Below, piece after piece: positions 38,931-48,399 of a stretch of DNA of 64,000 nucleotides. Source of the stretch: an uncultured Pelagibacteraceae bacterium. Lineage in GTDB: Bacteria; Pseudomonadota; Alphaproteobacteria; Pelagibacterales; Pelagibacteraceae. Where the stretch lies: positions 124,001-188,000 of the forward strand of contig CACMZL010000002.1 in assembly GCA_902618205.1 (NCBI GenBank). Reading direction: 5' to 3'. Position 1 is the first letter of the stretch, and the number at the start of each line of letters is the position of its first letter. The notes beneath the pieces are model-generated. The model saw nothing but the letters and a program-made list of their open reading frames with translations. It did not search any database and was not told where the DNA came from. A program made the position numbers and the translations under genes.

Positions 38931-40009
38931 TGAATTTAATTGGAGAGAAAATTTCTTATAAACCTGATGAGCAATTTCATTTAAACGATGTCTCTTTTAA
39001 TTTTAAAAAAGGTAATTTGTATACCATTTTAGGCAGAACTTTATCTGGCAAAACGACTCTTTTAAAAACAATTGCAGGATTATTAAATCCAGATCAAGGC
39101 TCAATTTCTTTTGAGGAAAAAGACTTTATTAAAATACCAGTTTGGGAAAGAAATGTTGCTATGGTCTATCAGCAATTTATTAATTACCCTCACCTAAATG
39201 TTTATGAAAACATAACTTTTCCATTAGAACAGAGAAAATTAAGTCCTGAGCAAATAAAAAAAGATGTAGATGAAGCTCTAAAAACTGTTGGATTAGTTGG
39301 ATTTGAAAATAGAAAAATTCAGGAATTATCTGGTGGACAGCAACAAAGAGTTGCACTTGCAAGATCACTTGCAAAAAAAGCAAAAATTTTGTTGCTAGAC
39401 GAACCGTTAGTTAATTTAGATTATAAACTTAGAGAGCAGTTAAGAGAAGAATTTAAAAGAATTTTTTCAGAAGGACTATCCCAAGATACAATTTTAATTT
39501 ATTCAACAACAGACCCCCAAGAAGTAATGGAACTAAATGGAGAAGTAATTGTTTTAGATGAAGGGAAGGTATTACAAAAAGGGCCTGCTAAAGAGATTTT
39601 TGAAAATCCATCTAATTTAAAAGTTGCAGAAATATCAAATGATCCACCAATGAATGTTTTGAAGGGTTCAAAAAATTTAAAAAATGTGAACTTTGAGAAT
39701 ATTTCTTTAGAAATTCCAAATCATTTTAAAAATTTAGAAGATAAAGATTATAATTTTGGAATTAGAGCTTCAGAAATAAAACTTGATGAAAATGGTGAAG
39801 AATTCGAGATAGAATTAGCAGAGATTAGTGGTTCAGAAACATTGCTTCACTTAAAAAGAGGAAATTCAAAAATAATTGCTTTAATCGAGGAAGTAATGAA
39901 TTTTAAAATTCATGAGAAAGTAAAAATAAATTTTAATGCAAATAAGTTTTATGCTTTTGGAGAAGATGAAAAATTAGTTTCGTCGCCATATGGAGGAACA
40001 AATGGCTAA
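38930..40009 (+). CDS. ABC transporter ATP-binding protein 1 (MalK-like)
   Basis: GRTLSGKTTLL Walker A, LSGGQQQRVALARSLAK, LLDEPLVNLD and a TOBE-like C-terminus. Confidence 0.92.
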   Translation: MNLIGEKISYKPDEQFHLNDVSFNFKKGNLYTILGRTLSGKTTLLKTIAGLLNPDQGSISFEEKDFIKIPVWERNVAMVYQQFINYPHLNVYENITFPLEQRKLSPEQIKKDVDEALKTVGLVGFENRKIQELSGGQQQRVALARSLAKKAKILLLDEPLVNLDYKLREQLREEFKRIFSEGLSQDTILIYSTTDPQEVMELNGEVIVLDEGKVLQKGPAKEIFENPSNLKVAEISNDPPMNVLKGSKNLKNVNFENISLEIPNHFKNLEDKDYNFGIRASEIKLDENGEEFEIELAEISGSETLLHLKRGNSKIIALIEEVMNFKIHEKVKINFNANKFYAFGEDEKLVSSPYGGTNG

Positions 40010-41075
40010 AATTGATTTATCAAATATCTCTCATACTTATAATCCTCTAGATCCAAAACCAACATATGCTCTTAATCCGTTTTCAATGACTTGGGAAAAT
40101 GGCAAGCGGTATGCAATTTTGGGACCTTCTGGGTGTGGAAAAACCACAATGTTAAACATTGTTTCTGGACTAGTGAGGCCATCCAAAGGTGAAATATTAT
40201 TCGATGAAACACCTGTGACCGATTTAAAAACAGAAGATAGAAATATTGCCCAAGTTTTCCAATTTCCAGTAATTTACAATACAATGACTGTTTATGATAA
40301 TTTAGCTTTCCCGCTAAGATGCAGGGAATTTACAAAAGAAAAAATTGAAGAAAGAGTAAAAGCAGTTTCAGATACTTTAAACTTATCTTCATTTTTAAAC
40401 TCACCAGCAAGAAAATTAACGGCTGATCAAAAACAACTTATCTCTTTAGGTAGAGGGTTGGTTAGGGAAGACGTTGCAGCTGTTTTAATGGACGAACCTC
40501 TTACAGTTATAGACCCAGATTTAAAATTTAGACTTCGAAGAAACTTAAAAGAAATCAATGAACAATATAAAACAACATTGGTTTATGTAACTCATGATCA
40601 AAACGAAGCTATGACTTTTGCAGAAAATATAATTGTTATGGATCAAGGTGAAATCGTGCAAGTTGGATTGCCAAAAGATTTATTTGAAAAACCTAAAACA
40701 ACTTTTGTTGGTTATTTTATTGGCTCTCCTGCGATGAATATCTTTCAATCAACTGTATCCTCTGATCATGAAGTAAAAATTAATGATACCACTATTAAGA
40801 CAAATTCAAATTTAGGAAATTTAAAAGATAAAAATGTTAAACTGGGTATTAGATCCGAGTTCATAGAATTGGCTGAAAGAGAAAAAAGTAATACAGTTAA
40901 AATTAAACTCACAAGAGTTGAGGACTTTGGTAATTTTAAGCTCCTTACAGGAAAAATGGGTGATTTAGTGATTAAGTCAAAGGTAGAAAGAGAAAAACCT
41001 ATTCCAGATGGAGAATTAAATTTATATTTTCCACCAGAGAAATGTTGCGTTTATTCTGATGAAAAATTAGTTTAA
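39990..41075 (+). CDS. ABC transporter ATP-binding protein 2 (MalK-like, divergent signature)
   Basis: GPSGCGKTTML Walker A, LMDEPLTVIDP and THDQNEAM; signature region LTADQKQLISLGRGLV is atypical. Confidence 0.92.
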   Translation: MEEQMAKIDLSNISHTYNPLDPKPTYALNPFSMTWENGKRYAILGPSGCGKTTMLNIVSGLVRPSKGEILFDETPVTDLKTEDRNIAQVFQFPVIYNTMTVYDNLAFPLRCREFTKEKIEERVKAVSDTLNLSSFLNSPARKLTADQKQLISLGRGLVREDVAAVLMDEPLTVIDPDLKFRLRRNLKEINEQYKTTLVYVTHDQNEAMTFAENIIVMDQGEIVQVGLPKDLFEKPKTTFVGYFIGSPAMNIFQSTVSSDHEVKINDTTIKTNSNLGNLKDKNVKLGIRSEFIELAEREKSNTVKIKLTRVEDFGNFKLLTGKMGDLVIKSKVEREKPIPDGELNLYFPPEKCCVYSDEKLV

Positions 41076-41082
41076 TGGATAA

Positions 41083-42381
41083 ATGAAACTCCTAAATTTA
41101 TCAGCACAACAACTTTTAAAAAAACTTAAAAACAAACAATTAACTTCTGTTGAACTTTGTAAAGCATATATAAATCAAAAAAAAAAATATGATAAGAATA
41201 TTCAAGCTTGGGAATATTTTAATGAAAAAAAACTCCTAAGTGATGCGAAAAAATCTGACAATCAGAGAAAAAAATTGAAATCTTTAGGGGCTTTGCATGG
41301 TCTACCAGTAGCACTTAAAGATATTATTTCAACATCTGAAATGCCAACAAAATATGGGGCAAGAATAAAATTAAAAAAAAAGACTAATTTAGATGCCAAA
41401 ATTGTTGAGCTCTTAAAAAAGGCTGGAGCAATAATTATGGGTAAAACTGTAACTTGTGAATTAGCTTTCTTATCTCCATCAAAAACTAAAAACCCACATG
41501 ATTATTCAAGAACACCAGGAGGTTCATCTAGTGGTTCTGCAGCTGCCATTGCATCTGATATGGCGCCATTATCAATTGGAACTCAAACTGGCGGATCCGT
41601 GATTAGGCCAGCCTCTTATTGTGGAGTTGTTGGTTATAAACCTACCTATGGATTAATTTCTAGAAATGGTATTTTACAAACATCATATAATTTAGATCAA
41701 GTCGGAGTATTTGGAAAAACAATTAGTGATGTAGAACTTTTATCAAAAGTTTTGTTTGCTAGAGACGATGCAGATGCAATAACAACAAGTGTTAATTTTC
41801 TTAATAAAAAAATTAAAATAAAAAAATCAAAATTTGTTTTTTATAAAACCAAACGTTGGAGAAATGTTGATAGTATTTCTAAAAAATCATTTAACAAATT
41901 TATTTTAAATAATAAAAAAATGATAAAAGTTGAGACTGCTCCCAAATATTTTGAAGAAATGATTGATTGTCATACAATTATATATGAGACAGAGATGGCT
42001 CAAAATTTCCATAATTATTACAAAACTTCAAAAGGAAAACTTTCTATAGAAATTAAGAAAGCAATTATTAATGGACTAAAACATTCGGCTAAAGATTATG
42101 CTTTAGCTTTAGATGCGATGAGAACATATTCAAAAAACTTAGATAATATATTTGAAAGGTTTGATGCAATTATAACGCCAAGTAGTTGTGGAATTGCTGA
42201 CAAAGGATTTAAGACAACTGGGAGTCCAGAATTTAATAAGATTTGGTCTCTTGCACATGTGCCCTGCATTTCACTGCCAATTTTGAAAGGTGAAAAAAAT
42301 TTGCCTTTAGGAGTGCAAATTATAGGCAAACAATTTGAAGATCTAAGCATGTTAAAACATGCCAAAATATTCAATAATTAA
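41083..42381 (+). CDS. amidase signature-family protein
   Basis: PVALKDII, RTPGGSSSGSAAAIASDMAPLSIGTQTGGSVIRPASYCGVVGYKPTYG. Confidence 0.93.
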   Translation: MKLLNLSAQQLLKKLKNKQLTSVELCKAYINQKKKYDKNIQAWEYFNEKKLLSDAKKSDNQRKKLKSLGALHGLPVALKDIISTSEMPTKYGARIKLKKKTNLDAKIVELLKKAGAIIMGKTVTCELAFLSPSKTKNPHDYSRTPGGSSSGSAAAIASDMAPLSIGTQTGGSVIRPASYCGVVGYKPTYGLISRNGILQTSYNLDQVGVFGKTISDVELLSKVLFARDDADAITTSVNFLNKKIKIKKSKFVFYKTKRWRNVDSISKKSFNKFILNNKKMIKVETAPKYFEEMIDCHTIIYETEMAQNFHNYYKTSKGKLSIEIKKAIINGLKHSAKDYALALDAMRTYSKNLDNIFERFDAIITPSSCGIADKGFKTTGSPEFNKIWSLAHVPCISLPILKGEKNLPLGVQIIGKQFEDLSMLKHAKIFNN

Positions 42382-42398
42382 AGATAATTCATAAACAT

Positions 42399-42417
42399 TT
42401 ACAATCATAGATTGTAA
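42399..42417. promoter_or_regulatory. putative operator palindrome upstream of the TRAP operon
   Basis: TTACAATC-ATA-GATTGTAA: perfect 8-bp inverted repeat, 3-nt spacer, in the 126-bp intergenic region before dctP. Confidence 0.45.
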
Positions 42418-42507
42418 TTAAGTGAAAAATCCTCGCTTTTTTAAAATGACTCTAAGAAACATATATGCTTTAAATGCATCAGTTAATTAACTTAAAGAGG
42501 AGAAATA

Positions 42508-43638
42508 ATGATTAAAGAAAAAAAACTATTGAAGGGTAAAACTCCTTCAAGACGTAAATTCTTTAAGGCTGCTGCTGCGACTGGTGTTGCTGCTGTAGCT
42601 GCATCATCTTTAGCTGCTCCAGCCGTTGCCAAAGAAAGAATTGAAGCTTCTATGGTAGCTACATGGGGAAGAGATTTCCCAGGTTTAGGAACTGGTGCGC
42701 AAAGATTTGCTCAAAGAATTACAGACATGAGTGATGGAAGAATTCAAGTCACTTACTATGCAGCAAACGAAAGGGTTAAAGCGTTTGACTCATTTGATGA
42801 AGTTGCTTCAGGTAACTCGCAAATGTATCACGCTGCTGACTACTACTGGGTTAAAAAAGATCCAGCTTGGGGTTACTTTACAGCTGTACCTTTCGGTTTC
42901 ACTTACACTGAAATGAACGCATGGATTAGATTTGCTGGTGGTCAACAATTATGGGATGAACTATCAGACAAATTTGGTCTAAAAAACTTTATGTGTGGAA
43001 GCACAGGAGTTCAAATGGGTGGATGGTTTAACAAGAAAATTAGAAGCCCTAATGACTTCAAAGGTCTTAAAATGCGTATGCCTGGATTAGGTGGACAAGT
43101 TATCGGTAAACTTGGAGGATCTCCAGTTTCACTTCCTGGTGGACAAATTTACGAAAACCTTGTTTCTGGTGCAATTGATGCAACAGAGTGGGTAGGTCCA
43201 TGGAATGATGAAGCTATGAAATTCCAAGAAGCTGCTAAATACTACTACTATCCTGGAATGCACGAGCCAGGATCTATGTTAGCATGTGGTTCTAACAAAT
43301 CTTGGTTTACAAGCTTATCAAAATCAGATCAGCTATTAATTGAAGCTGCAGCTGCGATGGAAAATGACGTTATGATGTCAGAGTACAACGCTAAAAATGG
43401 TGCAGCGCTTGCAAGATTAATAAACGATCATGGTGTTAAACTAGAGAAGTTTAGCGACAAAGTTTATGATGGTTTTGCTAAAGCTGCTAATGAAGTATTT
43501 GAGGAAACAAGAGCAAGCAGTGGTCTCGCTGAGAGAATCCACTCTAGTTTCTTACAGGCTAGAAAAGACATTGGTTCTTGGACCAACTTGTCTGACTCGC
43601 CTTACATTTCTCAAAGAAACAGAGCATTAGGAATGTAA
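42508..43638 (+). CDS. TRAP transporter substrate-binding protein (DctP family, TakP-like)
   Basis: SRRKFFKAAAATG twin-Arg signal; KMRMPGLGGQVIGKLGGSPVSLPGGQIYENLVSGAIDATEWVGPWND. Confidence 0.92.
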   Translation: MIKEKKLLKGKTPSRRKFFKAAAATGVAAVAASSLAAPAVAKERIEASMVATWGRDFPGLGTGAQRFAQRITDMSDGRIQVTYYAANERVKAFDSFDEVASGNSQMYHAADYYWVKKDPAWGYFTAVPFGFTYTEMNAWIRFAGGQQLWDELSDKFGLKNFMCGSTGVQMGGWFNKKIRSPNDFKGLKMRMPGLGGQVIGKLGGSPVSLPGGQIYENLVSGAIDATEWVGPWNDEAMKFQEAAKYYYYPGMHEPGSMLACGSNKSWFTSLSKSDQLLIEAAAAMENDVMMSEYNAKNGAALARLINDHGVKLEKFSDKVYDGFAKAANEVFEETRASSGLAERIHSSFLQARKDIGSWTNLSDSPYISQRNRALGM

Positions 43639-43658
43639 TCTAACTAAATTTAGTTATT

Positions 43659-43688
43659 AAAGGGCCCTTAATTGGGCCCTTTTTTTTT
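43659..43688 (+). terminator. intrinsic terminator/attenuator after dctP-like gene
   Basis: AAAGGGCCC-TTAATT-GGGCCCTTT, followed by further T residues (9 T in total). Confidence 0.9.
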
Positions 43689-43726
43689 AAACAAAATCGA
43701 GTATTACTTAGGTATTTTAAAATACT

Positions 43727-44716
43727 ATGGTGACAAAAAATTCAAATCTTTCTTTATATCTTAGAATAATCAGTTATTCAGTTTTAGCTTTTACTTTAGC
43801 ATTTCTTATTAATAATGTTTTAACAGTTTGGAGTGATTGGCCAGGAATAAAAAAAATTTTTTCACATCATGAGATGTTTGGATACAAGAAAAAAGCTCTA
43901 GAGGGATCTGATTTAAATTATGGTTATATGCAAATTGGATTGTATTTGATTTGTATTGCTGCAGTCGTTTTTTACGTTTTTAAAACATATAGCCAAACTT
44001 TGGAGCAAGATTCAAAAATTTTATCAAGATTTTCAGCATATCTTGTTAGATCATCATTTTGGGCAGTATTTTTAGTTGGCGTAGCTGACTTTGTTATATC
44101 TTTTATGGTTGTTGAAAGATTATGGGAAGCAATCTTCAGTCCTGAAGTAAAAGCATTGATGGTTAAAGCCCCTGTAAGAATTACTTATATTCACTTTCCA
44201 ATAATATTAATTTCTTTCGTGATTGGATATTTTACAAAATCAGTTGGTTTTATTTGGCTAGCAGTATTGGTTGTAGTAAGTGAATTCGTAATTGTATTAT
44301 CAAGATTTATATTTTCATACGAACAAGCATTTCAAGGCGATCTAGTTAGATTTTGGTATGCTGCACTTTATTTATTTGCTAGTGCATACGCATTAATTCA
44401 TGAAGGGCACGTAAGAGTTGATGTACTCTATTCTTCTTTTAGTGAAAAAAAGAAGGCATGGACAAATATGGTTGGATCGGCAGTTCTAGGAGTACCACTT
44501 ACATTAATAGTTATATTTTTAGGTCTAAACGGAAAAGCCAGCATTATAAATGGTCCTGTTGTAGCTTTTGAAGTTACGCAACAAGGATCTAATGGTCTCT
44601 ATCTTCTATATTTGATGGCTGTTTATCTAGCTGTTTTTGCTGTTACGATGTTAATTCAATTTACTAGCTATTTTATGGAAAGTAGTCACAAAATTTTAAA
44701 AGGTGTCAAAAATTAA
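43727..44716 (+). CDS. TRAP transporter small permease (DctQ family, long form)
   Basis: 329 aa; C-terminal half YAALYLFASAYALIHEGHVRVDVLYSSFSEKKKAW is the DctQ signature; extra N-terminal TM segments. Confidence 0.88.
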   Translation: MVTKNSNLSLYLRIISYSVLAFTLAFLINNVLTVWSDWPGIKKIFSHHEMFGYKKKALEGSDLNYGYMQIGLYLICIAAVVFYVFKTYSQTLEQDSKILSRFSAYLVRSSFWAVFLVGVADFVISFMVVERLWEAIFSPEVKALMVKAPVRITYIHFPIILISFVIGYFTKSVGFIWLAVLVVVSEFVIVLSRFIFSYEQAFQGDLVRFWYAALYLFASAYALIHEGHVRVDVLYSSFSEKKKAWTNMVGSAVLGVPLTLIVIFLGLNGKASIINGPVVAFEVTQQGSNGLYLLYLMAVYLAVFAVTMLIQFTSYFMESSHKILKGVKN

Positions 44717-44719
44717 ATT

Positions 44720-47383
44720 ATGGAAACATTCTTTTTAGCTGTTCTAGTTGTGATAATGATTGTTGCTCTTGCATCGGGTTACCCTGTTGCTTTTGCACTA
44801 CCTGGTTCAGCTATAATTGCAATTGGTTTAGCTGCATTTTTTGGCTACATATTCGAGGGAGACTCCAGTGCCTTTTTTGCTGTAGATGGACCCATAGAAT
44901 GGCTTGTTGCTGGTATTACAAATTTTAGGAGTAATTACTGGGATGTAGAAACAGATACTTTGATCGCAATTCCTTTATTTATTTTCATGGGAATTATGCT
45001 TCAAAAATCAAAAATTGCCGAAGACTTATTAATAACAATGGGCCAATTATTTGGACCAATTCCTGGTGGTTTAGGAATTTCAGTTATATTTGTTGGAGCT
45101 CTATTAGCAGCAACGACTGGTATCGTTGGAGCAACTGTAATTGCGATGGGACTAATTTCGTTACCAACAATGTTAAATAACAAGTATGACAGACAACTTG
45201 CTAGTGGAATAGTTTGTTCATCAGGAACATTAGGTCAAATTATTCCTCCATCAATTGTTTTAATTATTATTGCTGACCAGTTGGCAAGTGCATCTGATGT
45301 TGCAAACAACCTAAGACAAAATGATTATAAAGCCTTAACTGGTGAATTTAATATGCCAGGTGAATTTAGAGTAGGTTCATCAAGTGCAGGTGATATGTTT
45401 TTAGGAGCACTTTTACCAGGTCTTGTTTTAGTTGCTCTTTATATGATCTATGTATTTATTTTTGCTAGAATAAAGAAAGGTGTTGCACCGCCAGTTCCAT
45501 TTAAAGGAAATTTTGATTTAAAATTTTGGTTAAGAGTAGTTGTAATCATCATACCACCACTTGCATTAATATTCGCTGTATTAGGTTCAATTTTAATGGG
45601 TATTGCTACTGTAAACCAAGCAGGTTCAATTGGAGCAATTGGTGCCACTTTGATGGCTGGTTATAGATTATATGAAGGAAAGAAAAGTGCGTTCTATCCT
45701 TTAATTTTAATTATTGGATCTCTAATTCCAATTACATTCTTTGCATCAAATTATGAATTAAATGTAAAAAATTTGGAGGAAAGAGATTTAAGTGCAATCT
45801 TTATAACCGCTTTCTTTGTGGTCATACTTGTATACGGAATAGGTTGGAGTTTTTGGAGAACTTTTAAAACAGAAAATGTTTTAAAAGAAGTTGTAACAGA
45901 AACTTGTGTAACCACTTCAATGGTATTTATTATCCTTTTAGGAGCAGCAATGCTTACTTCAGGATTTAGAGCTTTTGGGGGAGAAGAATTAGTAAGAGAC
46001 TTTTTACAAGATTTACCGGGTGGTTTTTGGACACAATTTGTTGTTGTGATGATTGTAATTTTCTTGCTAGGATTTTTCCTAGACTTTATAGAAATCGCAG
46101 TTGTTGTTGTTCCAATAATTGCACCAATATTACTAGCTGAAACAGGGGCCAACGTCACAGCCGTTTGGTTGGGAGTTATGATTGGTGTTAACTTACAGAC
46201 TTCCTTCTTAACGCCGCCATTTGGTTTTGCACTCTTTTATTTAAAAGGTGTAGCTCCAAAAATTGTTAAAACACTTGATATTTGGAAAGGTGTTGTGCCT
46301 TTTATAATTCTTCAGCTTATAGGATTGGGAATAGTCGGTGCATATCCTAGCTTAGTAAATTATCTACCAAATAGAGTATATTTAACTTCGAATGTTGCTC
46401 CTCCACCAATGAATCCTAAATTACAGTACTGTTTACAAGAGTACAAATTTGCAAGATTTGATTCAAATGGTGAGACAATTAAAAATGCAATATTAAAATT
46501 CCAATCTGAGGCACCAACTAATCTGCCAGATGATAAAATGGAAATTTTAGAAGATCATTTTGATAGTGCATTAGGAACTTTTGCTCTAGTTGATAAATTA
46601 AAAAAAGTTGAGGTCGAATACAACGCATATGCTGTTGATTATAGGGATCTGCATTTCACTGTTAGAAAGAAGCAAAAGAAAATACTTAAATTAAATAAAA
46701 AAATAGAAAAATATAAAGCAGAGATTAGAAATTTAGATGATGACGAATTAGATGAGAAAAATAAAATAGAATTAAGAATTGAGGATGTAAAACTTGAAAT
46801 TGAGGAAATTCAAAACTCAATCCCAGAAACTTGGCAAGCTAAGAATTCAGAATTCGACAAAATAAATAAAGCTAAAAATACAACAACAAAAAGATATAGA
46901 AAGAATGTAGATGAAGCCTATGATCTACTTGATCAGTTCGCAATGTTCATAAACGATGGAGCAAAACTTCAAGAAGTATCAAAAGATATTAAACAGTTAG
47001 ATTATTTTATAGCTATGGAAAGCAATACAAAAGTATATGAAAGATCAGTTACAATTATGGATGGATTGTTTGATAAGTTGAGTGAGATCTCTGGAATGGA
47101 TGAATTTTTAAATAGTGTAGATGATTTATTATCAATGGTTGACTCAGACGAACTTGATCCAATGGCGATTAGAACAAAATCAAAAGAAGTTGTTGAGTTA
47201 TTCAATAGAGAAGTTAGCTGGAGGGCAAATGCTAAAGAAAACTTAATGCCAAAACTTGAGGAATATAATAATGCAATCAAAGAAACAATTGGACTAAGGT
47301 TGCAGTCTAAACTAACCAAAGAGCAAGCTATCTATGTATCTAAATGTAATTCAATACATAGAGATATTTCACTAAATTTTTAA
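44720..47383 (+). CDS. TRAP transporter large permease (DctM family) with C-terminal coiled-coil extension
   Basis: PVAFALPGSAI, PLFIFMGIMLQKS, GIVGATVIAMGLISLPTML and IIPPSIVLI. C-terminal ~330 aa are soluble, charged and helical. Confidence 0.92.
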   Translation: METFFLAVLVVIMIVALASGYPVAFALPGSAIIAIGLAAFFGYIFEGDSSAFFAVDGPIEWLVAGITNFRSNYWDVETDTLIAIPLFIFMGIMLQKSKIAEDLLITMGQLFGPIPGGLGISVIFVGALLAATTGIVGATVIAMGLISLPTMLNNKYDRQLASGIVCSSGTLGQIIPPSIVLIIIADQLASASDVANNLRQNDYKALTGEFNMPGEFRVGSSSAGDMFLGALLPGLVLVALYMIYVFIFARIKKGVAPPVPFKGNFDLKFWLRVVVIIIPPLALIFAVLGSILMGIATVNQAGSIGAIGATLMAGYRLYEGKKSAFYPLILIIGSLIPITFFASNYELNVKNLEERDLSAIFITAFFVVILVYGIGWSFWRTFKTENVLKEVVTETCVTTSMVFIILLGAAMLTSGFRAFGGEELVRDFLQDLPGGFWTQFVVVMIVIFLLGFFLDFIEIAVVVVPIIAPILLAETGANVTAVWLGVMIGVNLQTSFLTPPFGFALFYLKGVAPKIVKTLDIWKGVVPFIILQLIGLGIVGAYPSLVNYLPNRVYLTSNVAPPPMNPKLQYCLQEYKFARFDSNGETIKNAILKFQSEAPTNLPDDKMEILEDHFDSALGTFALVDKLKKVEVEYNAYAVDYRDLHFTVRKKQKKILKLNKKIEKYKAEIRNLDDDELDEKNKIELRIEDVKLEIEEIQNSIPETWQAKNSEFDKINKAKNTTTKRYRKNVDEAYDLLDQFAMFINDGAKLQEVSKDIKQLDYFIAMESNTKVYERSVTIMDGLFDKLSEISGMDEFLNSVDDLLSMVDSDELDPMAIRTKSKEVVELFNREVSWRANAKENLMPKLEEYNNAIKETIGLRLQSKLTKEQAIYVSKCNSIHRDISLNF

Positions 47384-48399
47384 GCCGTTAATTTATCAAT
47401 TAATTCTGATCTTGTATAAAGACCCAAGTCTTCTGCTTTGGACTTTAATTTTTCATTAATCTCTTTTAATTTTGGAACATTTAAATCAAGCTTATTTGCA
47501 ATTTCTATAATTGAACCAATTATTGGATCTATTTCTAATGGTTTACCAGCATTTAAATCTTGAGCGGTCGAAGGTCTATGTCCTATAATTGAGACTCCAC
47601 CCTTAATTCGATCCTCAATTGATATATTGAACTTAACTCCGATTTTTTCCCCAACTTGTTGGCACTCCTGCATTAAAACTTTTATTAAATTGTAAGTTTC
47701 AGGATCATTACCCATTTCATCCATAGTTTTATTTGTTAGAGCACTTACTGGGTTGAATGAACAGTTCCCCCACAATTTCACCCAAATTTCGTCTCTTAAA
47801 TTTTTCTTCTGAGGAGCTTTTAAACCACCTTCTATGAATAAACTTGATATCATTTTTAGTCTTTCTGATCTGGTTCCATCTGGTTCACCTAAAGAAAATC
47901 GTTCACCATTACCATTATGTTTAATAATACCTGGCTCTAATATCTGACAGGCTGGATAAACTACACAACCAATTGCTCTTTCAGGTCCAAGAGTTTGCCA
48001 TATCTTTCCACCTGGATCCACACTTTCAACTATTTGATTGTCTAATTTGGTACCCGTATTAGCTTTATGAAAGTACCACCAAGGCAATCCATTAATGGCG
48101 CATATAATTGAAGTTTTTTTACCCATAATTGGTTTTAAGCTTTCTGAAATTTTACTAATAGCATTAGCTTTTACAGAAATAATTATGAAATCTTGTTCAT
48201 CCAAATCTTTAGGATTGTCAGTTACATCAAATTTAAAATTAACTTTATTATCACCTCTAATAAAAGTTAATCCATTTTGCTCTATTGCTTTCTTATGTTC
48301 TCCTCTAGCAATTAAAGAGACTTGAGCATTTGTTTTTTTTAGACTCGTAGCAATAAATCCACCAATAGACCCCGCTCCAAATATACAAATTTTAGTCAT
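47380..48399 (-). CDS. panE: 2-dehydropantoate 2-reductase family (PanE/ApbA)
   Basis: ICIFGAGSIGGFIATSL, EIWVKLWGNCSFNPVSALT and the C-terminal RPSTAQDLNAGKPLEIDPIIG. Confidence 0.88.
   Translation of the reverse strand: MTKICIFGAGSIGGFIATSLKKTNAQVSLIARGEHKKAIEQNGLTFIRGDNKVNFKFDVTDNPKDLDEQDFIIISVKANAISKISESLKPIMGKKTSIICAINGLPWWYFHKANTGTKLDNQIVESVDPGGKIWQTLGPERAIGCVVYPACQILEPGIIKHNGNGERFSLGEPDGTRSERLKMISSLFIEGGLKAPQKKNLRDEIWVKLWGNCSFNPVSALTNKTMDEMGNDPETYNLIKVLMQECQQVGEKIGVKFNISIEDRIKGGVSIIGHRPSTAQDLNAGKPLEIDPIIGSIIEIANKLDLNVPKLKEINEKLKSKAEDLGLYTRSELIDKLTA

Noticed and set aside
45751-46158. 135-aa minus-strand ORF (and neighbours at 45001-45183, 45448-45648, 47002-47319)
   Set aside because: Antisense to the TRAP large permease gene; no recognisable motifs.
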